From positions 3,011 to 67,010 of the forward strand of contig CAZZHG010000014.1 of the NCBI GenBank assembly GCA_964653655.1: a DNA stretch of 64,000 bases. The letters run 5' to 3'. The notes under the pieces were generated by a model. It worked only from the letters and a program-made list of their open reading frames with translations. It made no database searches and was not told the origin of the DNA. Every line of letters starts with the position of its first letter. Within the stretch, counting starts at the first letter, position 1. The position numbers and the translations under genes were made by a program. Shown piece after piece: positions 51,168 to 59,876 of this stretch. This DNA comes from CAZZHG01 sp964653655 (GTDB taxonomy: Bacteria; Bdellovibrionota; FAC87; UBA2466).

Positions 51168-52149
51168 TTTTTTCGAGCGTCCCCAGGATCTCGGGGAGCG
51201 AGGAGATGCGCTTTATCTCGTCGAAGCCCTTGAAGCTTCCCCGGCGTTCCGCCTGGCCCAGCCACTGCTTGATCCGGCGAGCGGCGTAGTTTTGCGTGGG
51301 GGACGAGTCGGAGCAGAGAGCCGCGAACCGGCTTAGCACCGGAAGCCAATCGGCCGGACGGGTCCCGCCGACGACGGGCGCGCGGTCCGGGACCGGAAGG
51401 CCCAGCTCGCGGGCAATCCACGCCGGGAAATCAGGGTCGGCCACCGCCCCCCGGCCCACCATGAAGTGCTCGAGCCCGGCCTCTTCCCGGCAGCGCAGAA
51501 AATCCTCCCGCGACCAGATATCACCGTTCACGAGGACGGGAATATTCAAAGCCCGGCTCACTTCCCCCACCGGCTTCCAAAAAACCGGCGGAGCGTAGCC
51601 CTGCTCCTTCGTTCGGGCGTGAATAGTCAGCCAGCGGGCGCCGCCGCGGACCGCGGCCTCCGCGTTGTGGTGAATGTCGTCCCGGCACTCCCAGCCAAGC
51701 CGAAGCTTCGCCGAGACTGGCAAATCGGGAACCGCCGCGCACACCGCCGCGACGATGGCCTCAATGCGATGGGGATACTTCAGAAGAGAAGCTCCGCCGT
51801 CATGGCGGTTCACGGTTTTCGCGGGACAACCGAAGTTGAGATCGATGGCTTTGGCGCCGGCCCCCTGGGCGACGAGGGCCGCATGGCCCAATCTTTCCGG
51901 ATCGCCCCCAAGGAGCTGGACGGAGACCGGCGTGCCGGAAGGGGTGACGGCGCCTTCCTTTAGCTCGGGTACGTGACGATAAAACACCTTCGCCGGCGGT
52001 ACCGTGTGGCTGACCCGGAGAAACTCGGAAACACAGAAGGTAAAAGCACCCGATTCGGTGAGGATGGCGCGCATGGGCGCGTCGGTGACCCCCTCCATGG
52101 GAGCCAGCACGAGAGCGGGGGTACCGAACCGAATTACGGGGAAACTCAC
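51142..52149 (-). CDS. tRNA-dihydrouridine synthase
   Basis: 335-residue FMN TIM-barrel enzyme that reduces uridine in the tRNA D-loop. LAPMEGVTDAPMRAI (FMN), QLLGGDPERLGHAALVAQGAGAKAIDLNFGCPAKTVNRHDGGASLL with the catalytic Cys in NFGCPAK, LTIHARTKEQGY, and VNGDIWSREDF and GRGAVADPDF phosphate-binding strands. Closest in pattern to the DusC type, but the subfamily cannot be fixed without a tree. Confidence 0.93.
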   Translation of the reverse strand: MSFPVIRFGTPALVLAPMEGVTDAPMRAILTESGAFTFCVSEFLRVSHTVPPAKVFYRHVPELKEGAVTPSGTPVSVQLLGGDPERLGHAALVAQGAGAKAIDLNFGCPAKTVNRHDGGASLLKYPHRIEAIVAAVCAAVPDLPVSAKLRLGWECRDDIHHNAEAAVRGGARWLTIHARTKEQGYAPPVFWKPVGEVSRALNIPVLVNGDIWSREDFLRCREEAGLEHFMVGRGAVADPDFPAWIARELGLPVPDRAPVVGGTRPADWLPVLSRFAALCSDSSPTQNYAARRIKQWLGQAERRGSFKGFDEIKRISSLPEILGTLEKISPSSCIL

Positions 52150-52296
52150 CCGCCCAACCTACTGCATTGTGGGCAGAAGAATCCAGCACCCCGAGATGGG
52201 CCACCACAGGCCCGCGGCGGGCGCGCATTGACTGCCCAAATGGCCGCTGGCACCTTCGGGAGCTTCACACTTTTCCTTCGGAGCCCTGGAGTAACC

Positions 52297-54291
52297 GTGT
52301 CGCGGTGGTGCGAAAAACTGAACCCCGAGCAAAAGGAAGCCGTGCTCCACAACCACGGCCCCCTCCTGATTCTGGCGGGCGCCGGCTCGGGGAAGACCAC
52401 TGTTTTGGTGAACCGCGCGGGACGGCTCATCGAGGAGGGGATCGCCCTCCCCAAAGAGCTGTGCGTTCTTACCTTCACTAACAAAGCCGCCCGGGAGCTC
52501 AAGGCCCGAGTCGCGACCAAACTCGGCGGGCGCGGCGAAAAAATCTGGGCGGGTACGTTTCATTCCTTCGGGCTCTTCTTGCTCCGCAAGTATTACAAGA
52601 AAGCCCGGCTCGCGGCACAGTTCGGGGTCATGGACTCCAGCGACGCAGGTTCCCTGCTCAAAGAATTGCTCCGGGATTTTCACAACGGCGACAAAACCGC
52701 CTACGACCACGAAGAGCTCCTTTCCATGATGAGCGACTGGCGCGCCCGTGGCCAAACCAAGGCGCTCGCCGATACGGAATACGACGAAGCCGTCGAATGG
52801 CTGCTGCCGAAATATCTCAAGCGGCTCGAGCATCTCGCCGCCGTCGATTTCGATAGCCTCATTCTTCGCCCGGTCGAGCTGATGGACGAGTTCCCGGACA
52901 TTCGCAAGGAAGTTCAAGACATCTTTTCGCAAGTGATGGTCGACGAGTTCCAGGACACGAACGAGAGCCAGATGGCTCTCGTCAAAAGACTGTCGGAATC
53001 GCACAAGAACCTCGCCGTCGTCGGCGACGACGACCAATCGATCTACGGCTGGCGGGGCGCGAAGGTGGAAAACATCCTCCATTTCCCCCGTTTCTTCCCC
53101 GGCTGCAAGGTAGTGAAGCTCGAGCGCAATTACCGCTCCTCGCCGCAGATCCTGGAAGTCGCCAACATGGTGATTTCGAAAAACACCGAGCGGCACAGCA
53201 AGATTCTGCGCGCGACTCAGGTGGATGCGGGCAAACCCGAGGTGATGGTGTTTCAGGACGAGACCGAGGAAGCGGAGCTCGTCTGCACCGAAGTGAATTT
53301 TTTCATCGGCCAGGGTCACAAGAAAAAGGACATCGCCCTGCTCTACCGGTCGAACAGCCTGGGCGCCTCGCTCGAAGCCGAGCTTCGCAAGAACGCGATC
53401 CCTTACTCCATGAGCGGCGGAACGGCGTTCTTCGATCGTAAGGAGACCCGCGACGTGCTGGCGTACCTTCGTTGCGGGCTGAAACCCAACGACGTCGCCT
53501 TTCGTCGCGTGTTCAATACGCCTCCGCGGGGAATCGGCGAGAAAACGATCGACGAGCTGATCAACCACGTCAGTGCAAACCACATCTCTTTCGTCAATGC
53601 CGCCCGCGGGTGGGAGAAGATTGGGCTTGAGCCCAGAGCCGGAAACGCCATCAACGCTTTCTTCGGACAAATCGAGTCGCTCATCCCCGCGATTCTCGGC
53701 AACGAGACCTCGACGGTCGGCGCCAATCTTTTGAGTTTCCTACGGACCATCGGGTACCAGCAGTATCTCGAAAAGACCTCCGCCGAGGCCTCCCAGGCCG
53801 CCCGCCGCTGGAAGCATCTCGAAATTTTCGCGGACGTGCTCGATCGATTCGTGCAGACCACGGGCCGAAACGAGGAAACACTGAGGGATTTCATCGACAA
53901 GATGGAGCTTCGCGATCCCGTCGAGGAAAAGGACGAGGACAAAGTCCAGCTTCTGACCCTCCACGCCTGCAAGGGACTGGAGTTTCCCGTCGTTTTACTC
54001 CTCGGAGTCGAAGAGGACATTCTTCCTCACAAGACTTTGGGAACCGACGTCACGGAGGAGCGCCGGCTGTTTTACGTGGGCGTGACGCGGGCGGAAAAGC
54101 ATCTGATCCTCGCGCGCACGCTACGCCGGAAAAAATTCGGAAAGTTCGTCGAAACGGTACCATCCCGGTTTCTCCTCGAAATTCCGGAGACCTTGCTGGC
54201 GAAACGAGAGGGACAGCGGCCGGTCAGCGAAGAGCGGCGCAAGTCTTTACTGGCGGATCTCTTCAAGAAGCTCGACGCCATCCCTACCTGA
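52297..54291 (+). CDS. UvrD/Rep/PcrA-type superfamily 1 DNA helicase
   Basis: 664 residues from GTG, 5 bases after GGAG; a longer frame continues upstream through the divergent dus gene and is not supported. Motifs: LNPEQKEAVLH (Q motif), AGAGSGKT (Walker A), FTNKAARE (Ia), VDEFQDTN (II), VGDDDQSIYGWRGA (III), ERNYRSS (IV), VQLLTLHACKGLEFPVV (V), RRLFYVGVTRAEKHL (VI). Shorter than PcrA/UvrD (about 720) because the C-terminal Tudor/RNAP-binding tail is missing, so it is nearer to Rep-like forms. A 3'-5' translocase in DNA repair or replication restart. Confidence 0.93.
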   Translation: MSRWCEKLNPEQKEAVLHNHGPLLILAGAGSGKTTVLVNRAGRLIEEGIALPKELCVLTFTNKAARELKARVATKLGGRGEKIWAGTFHSFGLFLLRKYYKKARLAAQFGVMDSSDAGSLLKELLRDFHNGDKTAYDHEELLSMMSDWRARGQTKALADTEYDEAVEWLLPKYLKRLEHLAAVDFDSLILRPVELMDEFPDIRKEVQDIFSQVMVDEFQDTNESQMALVKRLSESHKNLAVVGDDDQSIYGWRGAKVENILHFPRFFPGCKVVKLERNYRSSPQILEVANMVISKNTERHSKILRATQVDAGKPEVMVFQDETEEAELVCTEVNFFIGQGHKKKDIALLYRSNSLGASLEAELRKNAIPYSMSGGTAFFDRKETRDVLAYLRCGLKPNDVAFRRVFNTPPRGIGEKTIDELINHVSANHISFVNAARGWEKIGLEPRAGNAINAFFGQIESLIPAILGNETSTVGANLLSFLRTIGYQQYLEKTSAEASQAARRWKHLEIFADVLDRFVQTTGRNEETLRDFIDKMELRDPVEEKDEDKVQLLTLHACKGLEFPVVLLLGVEEDILPHKTLGTDVTEERRLFYVGVTRAEKHLILARTLRRKKFGKFVETVPSRFLLEIPETLLAKREGQRPVSEERRKSLLADLFKKLDAIPT

Positions 54292-54292
54292 C

Positions 54293-55144
54293 ATGGGCGG
54301 TAAACGTTTTTTCAGCGCACTTCTCTTACTGTTTCTCGCGGCGGGCTGTTCCAATCTCCTTTATTACCCGACCGACACCCTCTATTCGGATCCGCGCAAG
54401 ACCGGACTGGACGTGGAGAGTCTTTCGCTTCCCCTGAAGGACGGCGAAACCAAAATCCACGCCTGGTTGCTCAAGTTGCCGGAAACGAAGTCCCCGAAAG
54501 GCGTCGTTTTCTTCTTTCACGGCAATGCCGAGAATCTCAGCTCCCACTATTTCAACTCGGTGTTTCTCGTAAACGCGGGCTACGAAGTTTTGATTTTCGA
54601 CTACCCGGGGTATGGGTCATCCACGGGGGAAAGCGATCCGGAATCCACCGTCGAGGCGGGAGCAGTCTATCTCAAGTGGCTCGCCGAAAATCGTCCCAAG
54701 GTCCCCTGGATCGTCATAGGCCAGAGCCTCGGTGGGGCCGTCGCCCTTCGGGTGATCGCCGACGGCCCGAAGGATCTCCCCATTAAGCTCATCGTGGTCG
54801 ATTCGTCTTTCTTGTCCTATCAAAGAGTCGGGCGCAAAACGCTGAGCCGCGTGTGGTTTACGTGGCCGTTCCAATGGATCGCGTGGCTCGTCCTAAGCGA
54901 TCGATGGGCGCCGGAATCGGTGCTCTCCGCCATACCTCCGCGCCCCCTGCTCGTCATTCATGGCACTGAAGACCAGGCGATTCCTTTCGAGCTCGGTGAG
55001 GAACTATACGAAAAAGCGTCGGAGCCCAAACTCTTCTGGCGGATAGAAGGTGGGCAACATATAGATGTGTTTCGTAGGGAAAAGGGCCGTTATCAGAAAG
55101 AACTTCTGGATCTAATCGACCAAAAACTACGGGGCGGGCGATGA
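54293..55144 (+). CDS. Lipoprotein alpha/beta hydrolase
   Basis: 283 residues. Lipobox LFLAAGC gives lipid Cys19. Hydrolase core: FFFHGNAENLSSHYF, IFDYPGYGSSTG, nucleophile Ser145 in GQSLGG, Asp in HGTEDQAIPF, His in GGQHIDVF. The order matches ABHD13/17-type hydrolases, which remove acyl groups. It starts 1 base after the helicase stop and its end overlaps the Lnb-like gene by 4 bases, so the three are a transcription unit. An acyl-modification partnership with the Lnb-like protein is an inference. Confidence 0.88.
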   Translation: MGGKRFFSALLLLFLAAGCSNLLYYPTDTLYSDPRKTGLDVESLSLPLKDGETKIHAWLLKLPETKSPKGVVFFFHGNAENLSSHYFNSVFLVNAGYEVLIFDYPGYGSSTGESDPESTVEAGAVYLKWLAENRPKVPWIVIGQSLGGAVALRVIADGPKDLPIKLIVVDSSFLSYQRVGRKTLSRVWFTWPFQWIAWLVLSDRWAPESVLSAIPPRPLLVIHGTEDQAIPFELGEELYEKASEPKLFWRIEGGQHIDVFRREKGRYQKELLDLIDQKLRGGR

Positions 55145-57048
55145 AGCTTTCTTTTGTCGCCGCACTTCTCTGGCTAGCTCCGTCGCTTCATGCTTTCGAC
55201 ACGGAACAATGGCTCTCCAGTCACGAAAAGGAAGTAAGGGAGGCGAGCCAAAGCCGCGAGTGGAAAAGAGTCCTTCACTACTCGCCGCATTGGTTTCGCC
55301 AGGAATCGAGCCTCGTCGACGGCCCCGAATATTTTTTCTCGCCGAATGGCCAGCACGAGCCCTTTGAGGAGCTCGTGGCGAGCATCCGCCGCCTCAACGA
55401 TCCGGCCGCACGCGAAAAGAAGGCGGGAAAACTCGACCAGCCCCTGCGTTGCGCCTTTCCGTTTCGGACTCAATGGCTTTCCCGGCGGTTTCAGCTGGAT
55501 TTTCCTCCACTGGGAAAATGCGAGCTTCTCGAGTCGTTTCTGGCCAAATCCAAAGCCAAATCTCTCTCCCTGATTTTTTCGAGCGCCTACGCGAACAACC
55601 CGAGCTCGATGTTCGGGCATTCCTTGCTGAAACTGAACGCGAAGGGGGAGAGCGAGCTACTCGATTACGGAATCAACTTCGCCGCCAACGTGTCCGACAA
55701 CGAGAATCCTTTTGCCTTTATTTGGTTCGGCCTGACCGGCGGCTACCTCGGCCAGTTTTCCATGGTCCCCTACTACGAAAAAATTCGGGAATACGTCGAT
55801 TCGGAGAACCGGGATCTCTGGGAGTATGAGCTCAACCTGACGCCTGACGAGGTGCGATCGCTCGTCCTTCACTTGTGGGAACTGGAAACGGTTACCTGGT
55901 TCGATTACTTCTTCGCGGATGAGAATTGTTCCTTCCATGTGCTTCGTTTGCTCGAAATCCTTCGCCCCGAATGGAAACTGACGGATAACGGCGTTTTTTC
56001 CGTCCCCGGAGAAACCCTCAAGCGCCTGAACCGAACACCCGGAGCCGTCGTCGGAAAGCATTACCGTCCTTCCTTCCGGCAGATTTTCTTCCGCCACGTC
56101 GAGCGATTGAGTCCGGAGCAGGAAAACTCCTTGAAGGAACTGGCCGACGCGGCTCAGAACCCCAAGGATGTAAAAGATGCGGAGACTCTCGAGGCCTATG
56201 CGGCGTGGCTGAAGTACAAAAAGCCCAAGCACCCGGATGAAGAATGGGAACGAAAGTTTCAGCAGACTCTAATGGCCCGCAGCCAGCTGGGCGGTAAAAC
56301 GCCCGATCTGAATATTCCGGTACCCGTCGATCGGGAGCCCAACCAGGGCCACTCTCCTTACCGCCTCAGCGTGGGCGTGGGTCTCCTGCGGCTTCCGCAG
56401 ACCGTCGGCTATCAGCAGATTCAAGTCCGGTTCCCGTACCACGATCTGATCAACGACGATCGCGGCTTCGTTCCCTTCTCGGAGATTCAGGGGATCAACG
56501 CCGTGCTGCGAGTCAACAGCCTGAGATCCGCGGGCGAGACTCGATCGCTCGTGACGCTCGATCGCTTTCAGGGGCTGGCGGTGACGTCCCTCGCTCCGGT
56601 GAGCTACTGGGATAGGCCGCGTTCCTGGAGGTTTAATCTAGAGTTCTTGCAGCGCCACGAGTTCGGCTTGGCCTCGGCGCCGGGCGTGAAGCTCGAAGGA
56701 GCCTTGGGCTGGTCGATTGATTCTGGTTTCTTTCGAAGCCGATTCGCGGCGCTGTTCGGAGCGCGCGCAGAGCTGGGTAGCCCAATACACCGGCTAGGCC
56801 CTCAATTCGAAATTCTGTGGATTGCTTCTCCAATCGTCGGATGGAAGTGGAAGTTCCGGCTCGAAACTTTCTACAACGTCTCCGCTCAGGGCTATGCGTC
56901 GCTGTGGCCAAGTCTTCAGTGGGAGCATGCCTGGGCGCTTCAAGAAAACTGGGAACTGCGCGCCGGATGCGCGACGACACTCTTCAAAAATACCGGCAGA
57001 CCTCGGAGCCAGTTGGATTGCTCCGTGACCGGAAACTACTACTTTTGA
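55141..57048 (+). CDS. DUF4105/Lnb-like N-terminal domain fused to a beta-barrel C-terminus
   Basis: 635 residues with signal peptide (KLSFVAALLWLAPSLHA). The DUF4105 (Lnb periplasmic) domain covers about 130-300: NNPSSMFGHSLLKL with His160 and ADENCSFHVLRLLEI with Cys263, the proposed Cys/His pair of this papain-like fold. From about 390 on, alternating strands (YRLSVGVGLLRLP, LVTLDRFQGLAV, FRLETFYNVSAQGYAS) end in CSVTGNYYF, terminal Phe, as in outer-membrane barrels. Members of this family N-acylate lipoproteins in firmicutes; in Gram-negatives the role is unknown. Coupled by a 4-base overlap to the lipoprotein hydrolase. Confidence 0.88.
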   Translation: MKLSFVAALLWLAPSLHAFDTEQWLSSHEKEVREASQSREWKRVLHYSPHWFRQESSLVDGPEYFFSPNGQHEPFEELVASIRRLNDPAAREKKAGKLDQPLRCAFPFRTQWLSRRFQLDFPPLGKCELLESFLAKSKAKSLSLIFSSAYANNPSSMFGHSLLKLNAKGESELLDYGINFAANVSDNENPFAFIWFGLTGGYLGQFSMVPYYEKIREYVDSENRDLWEYELNLTPDEVRSLVLHLWELETVTWFDYFFADENCSFHVLRLLEILRPEWKLTDNGVFSVPGETLKRLNRTPGAVVGKHYRPSFRQIFFRHVERLSPEQENSLKELADAAQNPKDVKDAETLEAYAAWLKYKKPKHPDEEWERKFQQTLMARSQLGGKTPDLNIPVPVDREPNQGHSPYRLSVGVGLLRLPQTVGYQQIQVRFPYHDLINDDRGFVPFSEIQGINAVLRVNSLRSAGETRSLVTLDRFQGLAVTSLAPVSYWDRPRSWRFNLEFLQRHEFGLASAPGVKLEGALGWSIDSGFFRSRFAALFGARAELGSPIHRLGPQFEILWIASPIVGWKWKFRLETFYNVSAQGYASLWPSLQWEHAWALQENWELRAGCATTLFKNTGRPRSQLDCSVTGNYYF

Positions 57049-57077
57049 CGCGGCACTTCTCGCACGTCTACTTTTCT

Positions 57078-57107
57078 TTGAAGTTCAGGAACTTGTCGAA
57101 TTATAAT
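57078..57107 (+). promoter_or_regulatory. Sigma-70-type promoter of the DUF3015 gene
   Basis: TTGAAG (57078-57083), 18-base spacer, perfect TATAAT (57102-57107). Transcription would start near 57114, with a leader of about 44 bases containing GGAC before the ATG at 57158. With the strong terminator downstream this makes a compact single-gene unit. Confidence 0.7.
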
Positions 57108-57157
57108 TACGGCGTTCAATAAACGCGGGCTTTTGCCTACAAAAAAGGACGACAGAA

Positions 57158-57616
57158 ATGAAGATGCTACTTGTGGTTGCTATCGTGCTCGGCTTCAACA
57201 GCTTCGCTTCCGCGGCTCCTGCCTCGGGAAACCAATATTCCCCCGGCGGCTCGGACGGCTGTGGTTTGGGTTGGCAGGTCACTGACAAGAAGAGCTTCCT
57301 CGCCACCACGACGCGCGGAACCACCAACTCTTTCGTGCCGCCCACGTTCGGCATCACCAGCGGAACGATCGGTTGCGAACAGCACAGCTTCACGAAGGTC
57401 GATTACGACTCGGCTGTGTTCGCCCGTAACAACATCGACACGCTGAAGATCGAAATGGCGGAAGGCAAGGGCGAGACGCTCGAAGCTTTCGCCGCTGCGA
57501 TGAGCTGCGATAGCGCGGCGTTCGGCACCGTCATCCAGTCCAACTTCTCCAAGTTGGACATGACCTCGCCGATGAGCTTCGTTCAGAGCGTGAAAGTTCA
57601 CGCCTGCAACGGCTAA
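57158..57616 (+). CDS. DUF3015 family secreted protein
   Basis: 152 residues. Signal peptide (KMLLVVAIVLGFNSFASA, cut before AP). The mature part has the DUF3015 core GCGLGWQVTDKKSF, TTTRGTTNSF, FGITSGTIGC, and a helical C-terminal half (FARNNIDTLKIEMAEGKGETLEAF). Four Cys in two pairs suggest disulfides. Family function unknown; members are abundant periplasmic or outer-membrane proteins. Own promoter and terminator indicate high expression. Confidence 0.9.
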   Translation: MKMLLVVAIVLGFNSFASAAPASGNQYSPGGSDGCGLGWQVTDKKSFLATTTRGTTNSFVPPTFGITSGTIGCEQHSFTKVDYDSAVFARNNIDTLKIEMAEGKGETLEAFAAAMSCDSAAFGTVIQSNFSKLDMTSPMSFVQSVKVHACNG

Positions 57617-57632
57617 GTTAAGTATTACGGAA

Positions 57633-57662
57633 AGCCCCGGGGGAAACCCCGGGGCTTTTTTT
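57633..57662 (+). terminator. Rho-independent terminator of the DUF3015 gene
   Basis: AGCCCCGGGG (57633-57642), GAAA loop, CCCCGGGGCT (57647-57656) and T-run 57656-57662. Perfect ten-pair stem with tetraloop. As it lies 14 bases before the end of the convergent lipoprotein gene, it may also stop that transcript, although the A-run on the other side is short. Confidence 0.93.
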
Positions 57663-57676
57663 ATTTGTCCGAAACT

Positions 57677-58276
57677 TTAAGGAAGAGCCTGACCCTTCAG
57701 GCGAAGACTGACGATCGCGGTCTCGCCTTGCGCGGGAAGCGTGTCCCAGGCGACCGAGTGCCGGCCGGAGTCCATCTTTCCCGGCGGAGTGACTTCCTCC
57801 AGAGTGGCGGCGGGATCGGCGGAAATAAACTCAAAGGCGAATGATTCGGCCTTGAAGGCGCCCTTCGGTTCGAAGTGAAATTCCAGAACCGGGTCGGTCC
57901 GATTGCCGGGTTCCTCTTTCCAGCCGGCGCGAACCTCTTTCCAAAAGTACTGGAGCTGAGTGAGGGATCCGAACTTCCCCGACAGCTTCGCGTCGTAGAC
58001 ACCCTTCTTCTCGCCGACCTTGAACTCGGTTTTGGCGCCGACCGTACCGAGCCCCGCGAGCATCTTCACGTAACGTTTCGCCATTTTTTCTAGGTCGACG
58101 AAGCCCGCTTCCCCGCAGTCCTTGCCCTTTTCCTCGCAGGTCAGGCCGCTGAAGGTCTGTACGAAAGTGCCAGAGCCTTTCCTGGGGTCGAACTTCACCG
58201 TCAGTTTGTGGCTCTTCACGCTCCAGCAACCAGAGAGGACGAATAACGCCGAAATCCAAATCAAGAAGGTCTTCAT
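57677..58276 (-). CDS. Lipoprotein of unknown function (199 aa)
   Basis: Signal with lipobox VLSGC, lipid Cys17. The mature part is beta-rich with Lys/Phe/Glu (KLTVKFDPRKGSGTFVQTF, LTQLQYFWKEVRAGW) and two Cys (LTCEEKGKDC) close together. No family recognised. It lies 29 bases after the stop of prfC and is probably the last gene of that operon. Confidence 0.8.
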   Translation of the reverse strand: MKTFLIWISALFVLSGCWSVKSHKLTVKFDPRKGSGTFVQTFSGLTCEEKGKDCGEAGFVDLEKMAKRYVKMLAGLGTVGAKTEFKVGEKKGVYDAKLSGKFGSLTQLQYFWKEVRAGWKEEPGNRTDPVLEFHFEPKGAFKAESFAFEFISADPAATLEEVTPPGKMDSGRHSVAWDTLPAQGETAIVSLRLKGQALP

Positions 58277-58305
58277 GGAGGAATCGTAACATAGGAGCGA
58301 AAAGG

Positions 58306-59865
58306 TCAGCCGCCGATGATGCGGAACTCGACGTCGGGGTTCTCTCGCTGGGCGTAATTGAGTTCCCAGTCTCCCTTGAAAAGAATGACCGAGCGGTTGT
58401 AGGCGTCCTGAAGAATCTGGAGATTTCCCTTCAAACCGTCGGTGCGGGACGGCCAGCGCGCGCGGGTAAAGGGAAGGGTTTCGAAAGTCACTTCGAGGCC
58501 GTACTCGTCTTTCAGACGATAAACGAGCACTTCGAACTGAAGAACGCCGACGACGCCGAGGATCGGATCCTGCCAGCCGATGGCCGGGTCGCAGAACATC
58601 TGAATGGACCCTTCGTCCACGAGCTGACGAAGTCCCTTCTCCATCTGCTTGCGTTTCAGGGCGTCCTTCACGGTGATGCGCCCGAAATGTTCCGGAGAGA
58701 ACCGAGGGATGTTGTCGAAGTGAACTTCTCGGCCTTCCGAGACGGAGTCGCCGATTTGAAAATTCCCCGTGTCGGTGATGCCGACGATATCGCCCGCGTA
58801 AGCTTCCTCGACGGTCTCCCGCTCCTGGGCGAGAAGCTGGTTCGCGTAAGCGAGGCGGATTTCCCGCTCGAGCCGCATGTGGCGAACCTTCATTCCCCGG
58901 GTGAATTTCCCGGAGCAGACACGGATGAAAGCGACCCGGTCGCGGTGCTTGCGATCCATGTTCGCCTGAATCTTGAAAACAAAACCGGTGAAATCCGGGG
59001 CCAGAGGCTCGATGACTCCCTCGCGGGAACCCCGGGCCTGGGGAGGAGGCGCGTGGGCCGTGAAAAGGTCGAGGAAGATATCGACGCCCCAGTCCTGCTT
59101 CGCGCTTCCGAAGGTCATCGGGCTGAGCTCCCCCTTCAGGAAGGCGGCCTGGTCGAAGTCGCCGAGCACACCCTCGAGAAGTTCCAGCTCCTCGCGAGTC
59201 GCTTTATAGAGGTCCTCGCCGACTTCCGCGCGAAGAGCGGGATCGTCGAAGGAAGAGACGTCCACGATACGGGCTTCGCTCGAGCCCTTGGTGAAAAGAT
59301 AAAGCCGCTTTTCCAGCCGGTGGTAGATACCGCGGAAGAGCCCGCCCATGCCGATCGGCCAGGTGACCGGGTAGCAATTCATCTGCAGCGTGTTTTGCAC
59401 GTCGTCGATGACATCGAGGGGACTCTTACCTTCCCGATCCACCTTGTTGGCGAACGTGAAGATGGGAAGTTTCCTGAGCCTGCAAACCTCGTAGAGTTTG
59501 CGGGTCTGGGTCTCCACGCCCTTCGCGGCGTCGATGAGCATCGCCGCGCAATCGGCCGCGATTAGGGTGCGGTAGGTGTCTTCACTGAAATCTTTGTGGC
59601 CTGGAGTATCGAGAAGATTGACCCTGAGCCCCTCGTAGTCGAACTGCATGGCGCTGGAGGTGATCGAAACACCACGCTCCTGCTCCATTTTCATCCAGTC
59701 GGAGGTCGCCGCCTTGGTACCTTGCTTACCTTTGACGTCACCGATCTCGCGGATGACCCCTCCGTGGAAGAGGATCCGTTCAGTGATCGTGGTCTTACCG
59801 GCATCGGGATGGGAGATAATCGCGAAGGTTCGTCGGCGCTGGATTTCGCTGTGGAGGTCGGACAT
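58306..59865 (-). CDS. prfC: Peptide chain release factor 3 (RF3)
   Basis: 519 residues, close to the usual 525-530. GTPase motifs: SHPDAGKTT (P-loop, 19-27), GVSITSS (switch I), DTPGHKDFSEDTYR, NKVDRE. RF3-specific parts follow (FVFKIQANMDRKHRDRVAFIRVCSGKF, EAYAGDIVGITDTGNFQIGDSV). RF3 recycles RF1/RF2 after peptide release. It starts 11 bases after the stop of the transglutaminase gene, an unusual operon partner for the MoxR cluster. Confidence 0.97.
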   Translation of the reverse strand: MSDLHSEIQRRRTFAIISHPDAGKTTITERILFHGGVIREIGDVKGKQGTKAATSDWMKMEQERGVSITSSAMQFDYEGLRVNLLDTPGHKDFSEDTYRTLIAADCAAMLIDAAKGVETQTRKLYEVCRLRKLPIFTFANKVDREGKSPLDVIDDVQNTLQMNCYPVTWPIGMGGLFRGIYHRLEKRLYLFTKGSSEARIVDVSSFDDPALRAEVGEDLYKATREELELLEGVLGDFDQAAFLKGELSPMTFGSAKQDWGVDIFLDLFTAHAPPPQARGSREGVIEPLAPDFTGFVFKIQANMDRKHRDRVAFIRVCSGKFTRGMKVRHMRLEREIRLAYANQLLAQERETVEEAYAGDIVGITDTGNFQIGDSVSEGREVHFDNIPRFSPEHFGRITVKDALKRKQMEKGLRQLVDEGSIQMFCDPAIGWQDPILGVVGVLQFEVLVYRLKDEYGLEVTFETLPFTRARWPSRTDGLKGNLQILQDAYNRSVILFKGDWELNYAQRENPDVEFRIIGG

Positions 59866-59876
59866 TCCGTCCGGTT

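Noticed and set aside
52159..53670. A 503-residue minus-strand frame opposite the helicase
   Set aside because: The plus strand holds all SF1 helicase motifs; the antisense frame has no ribosome site, domain or codon pattern of its own.
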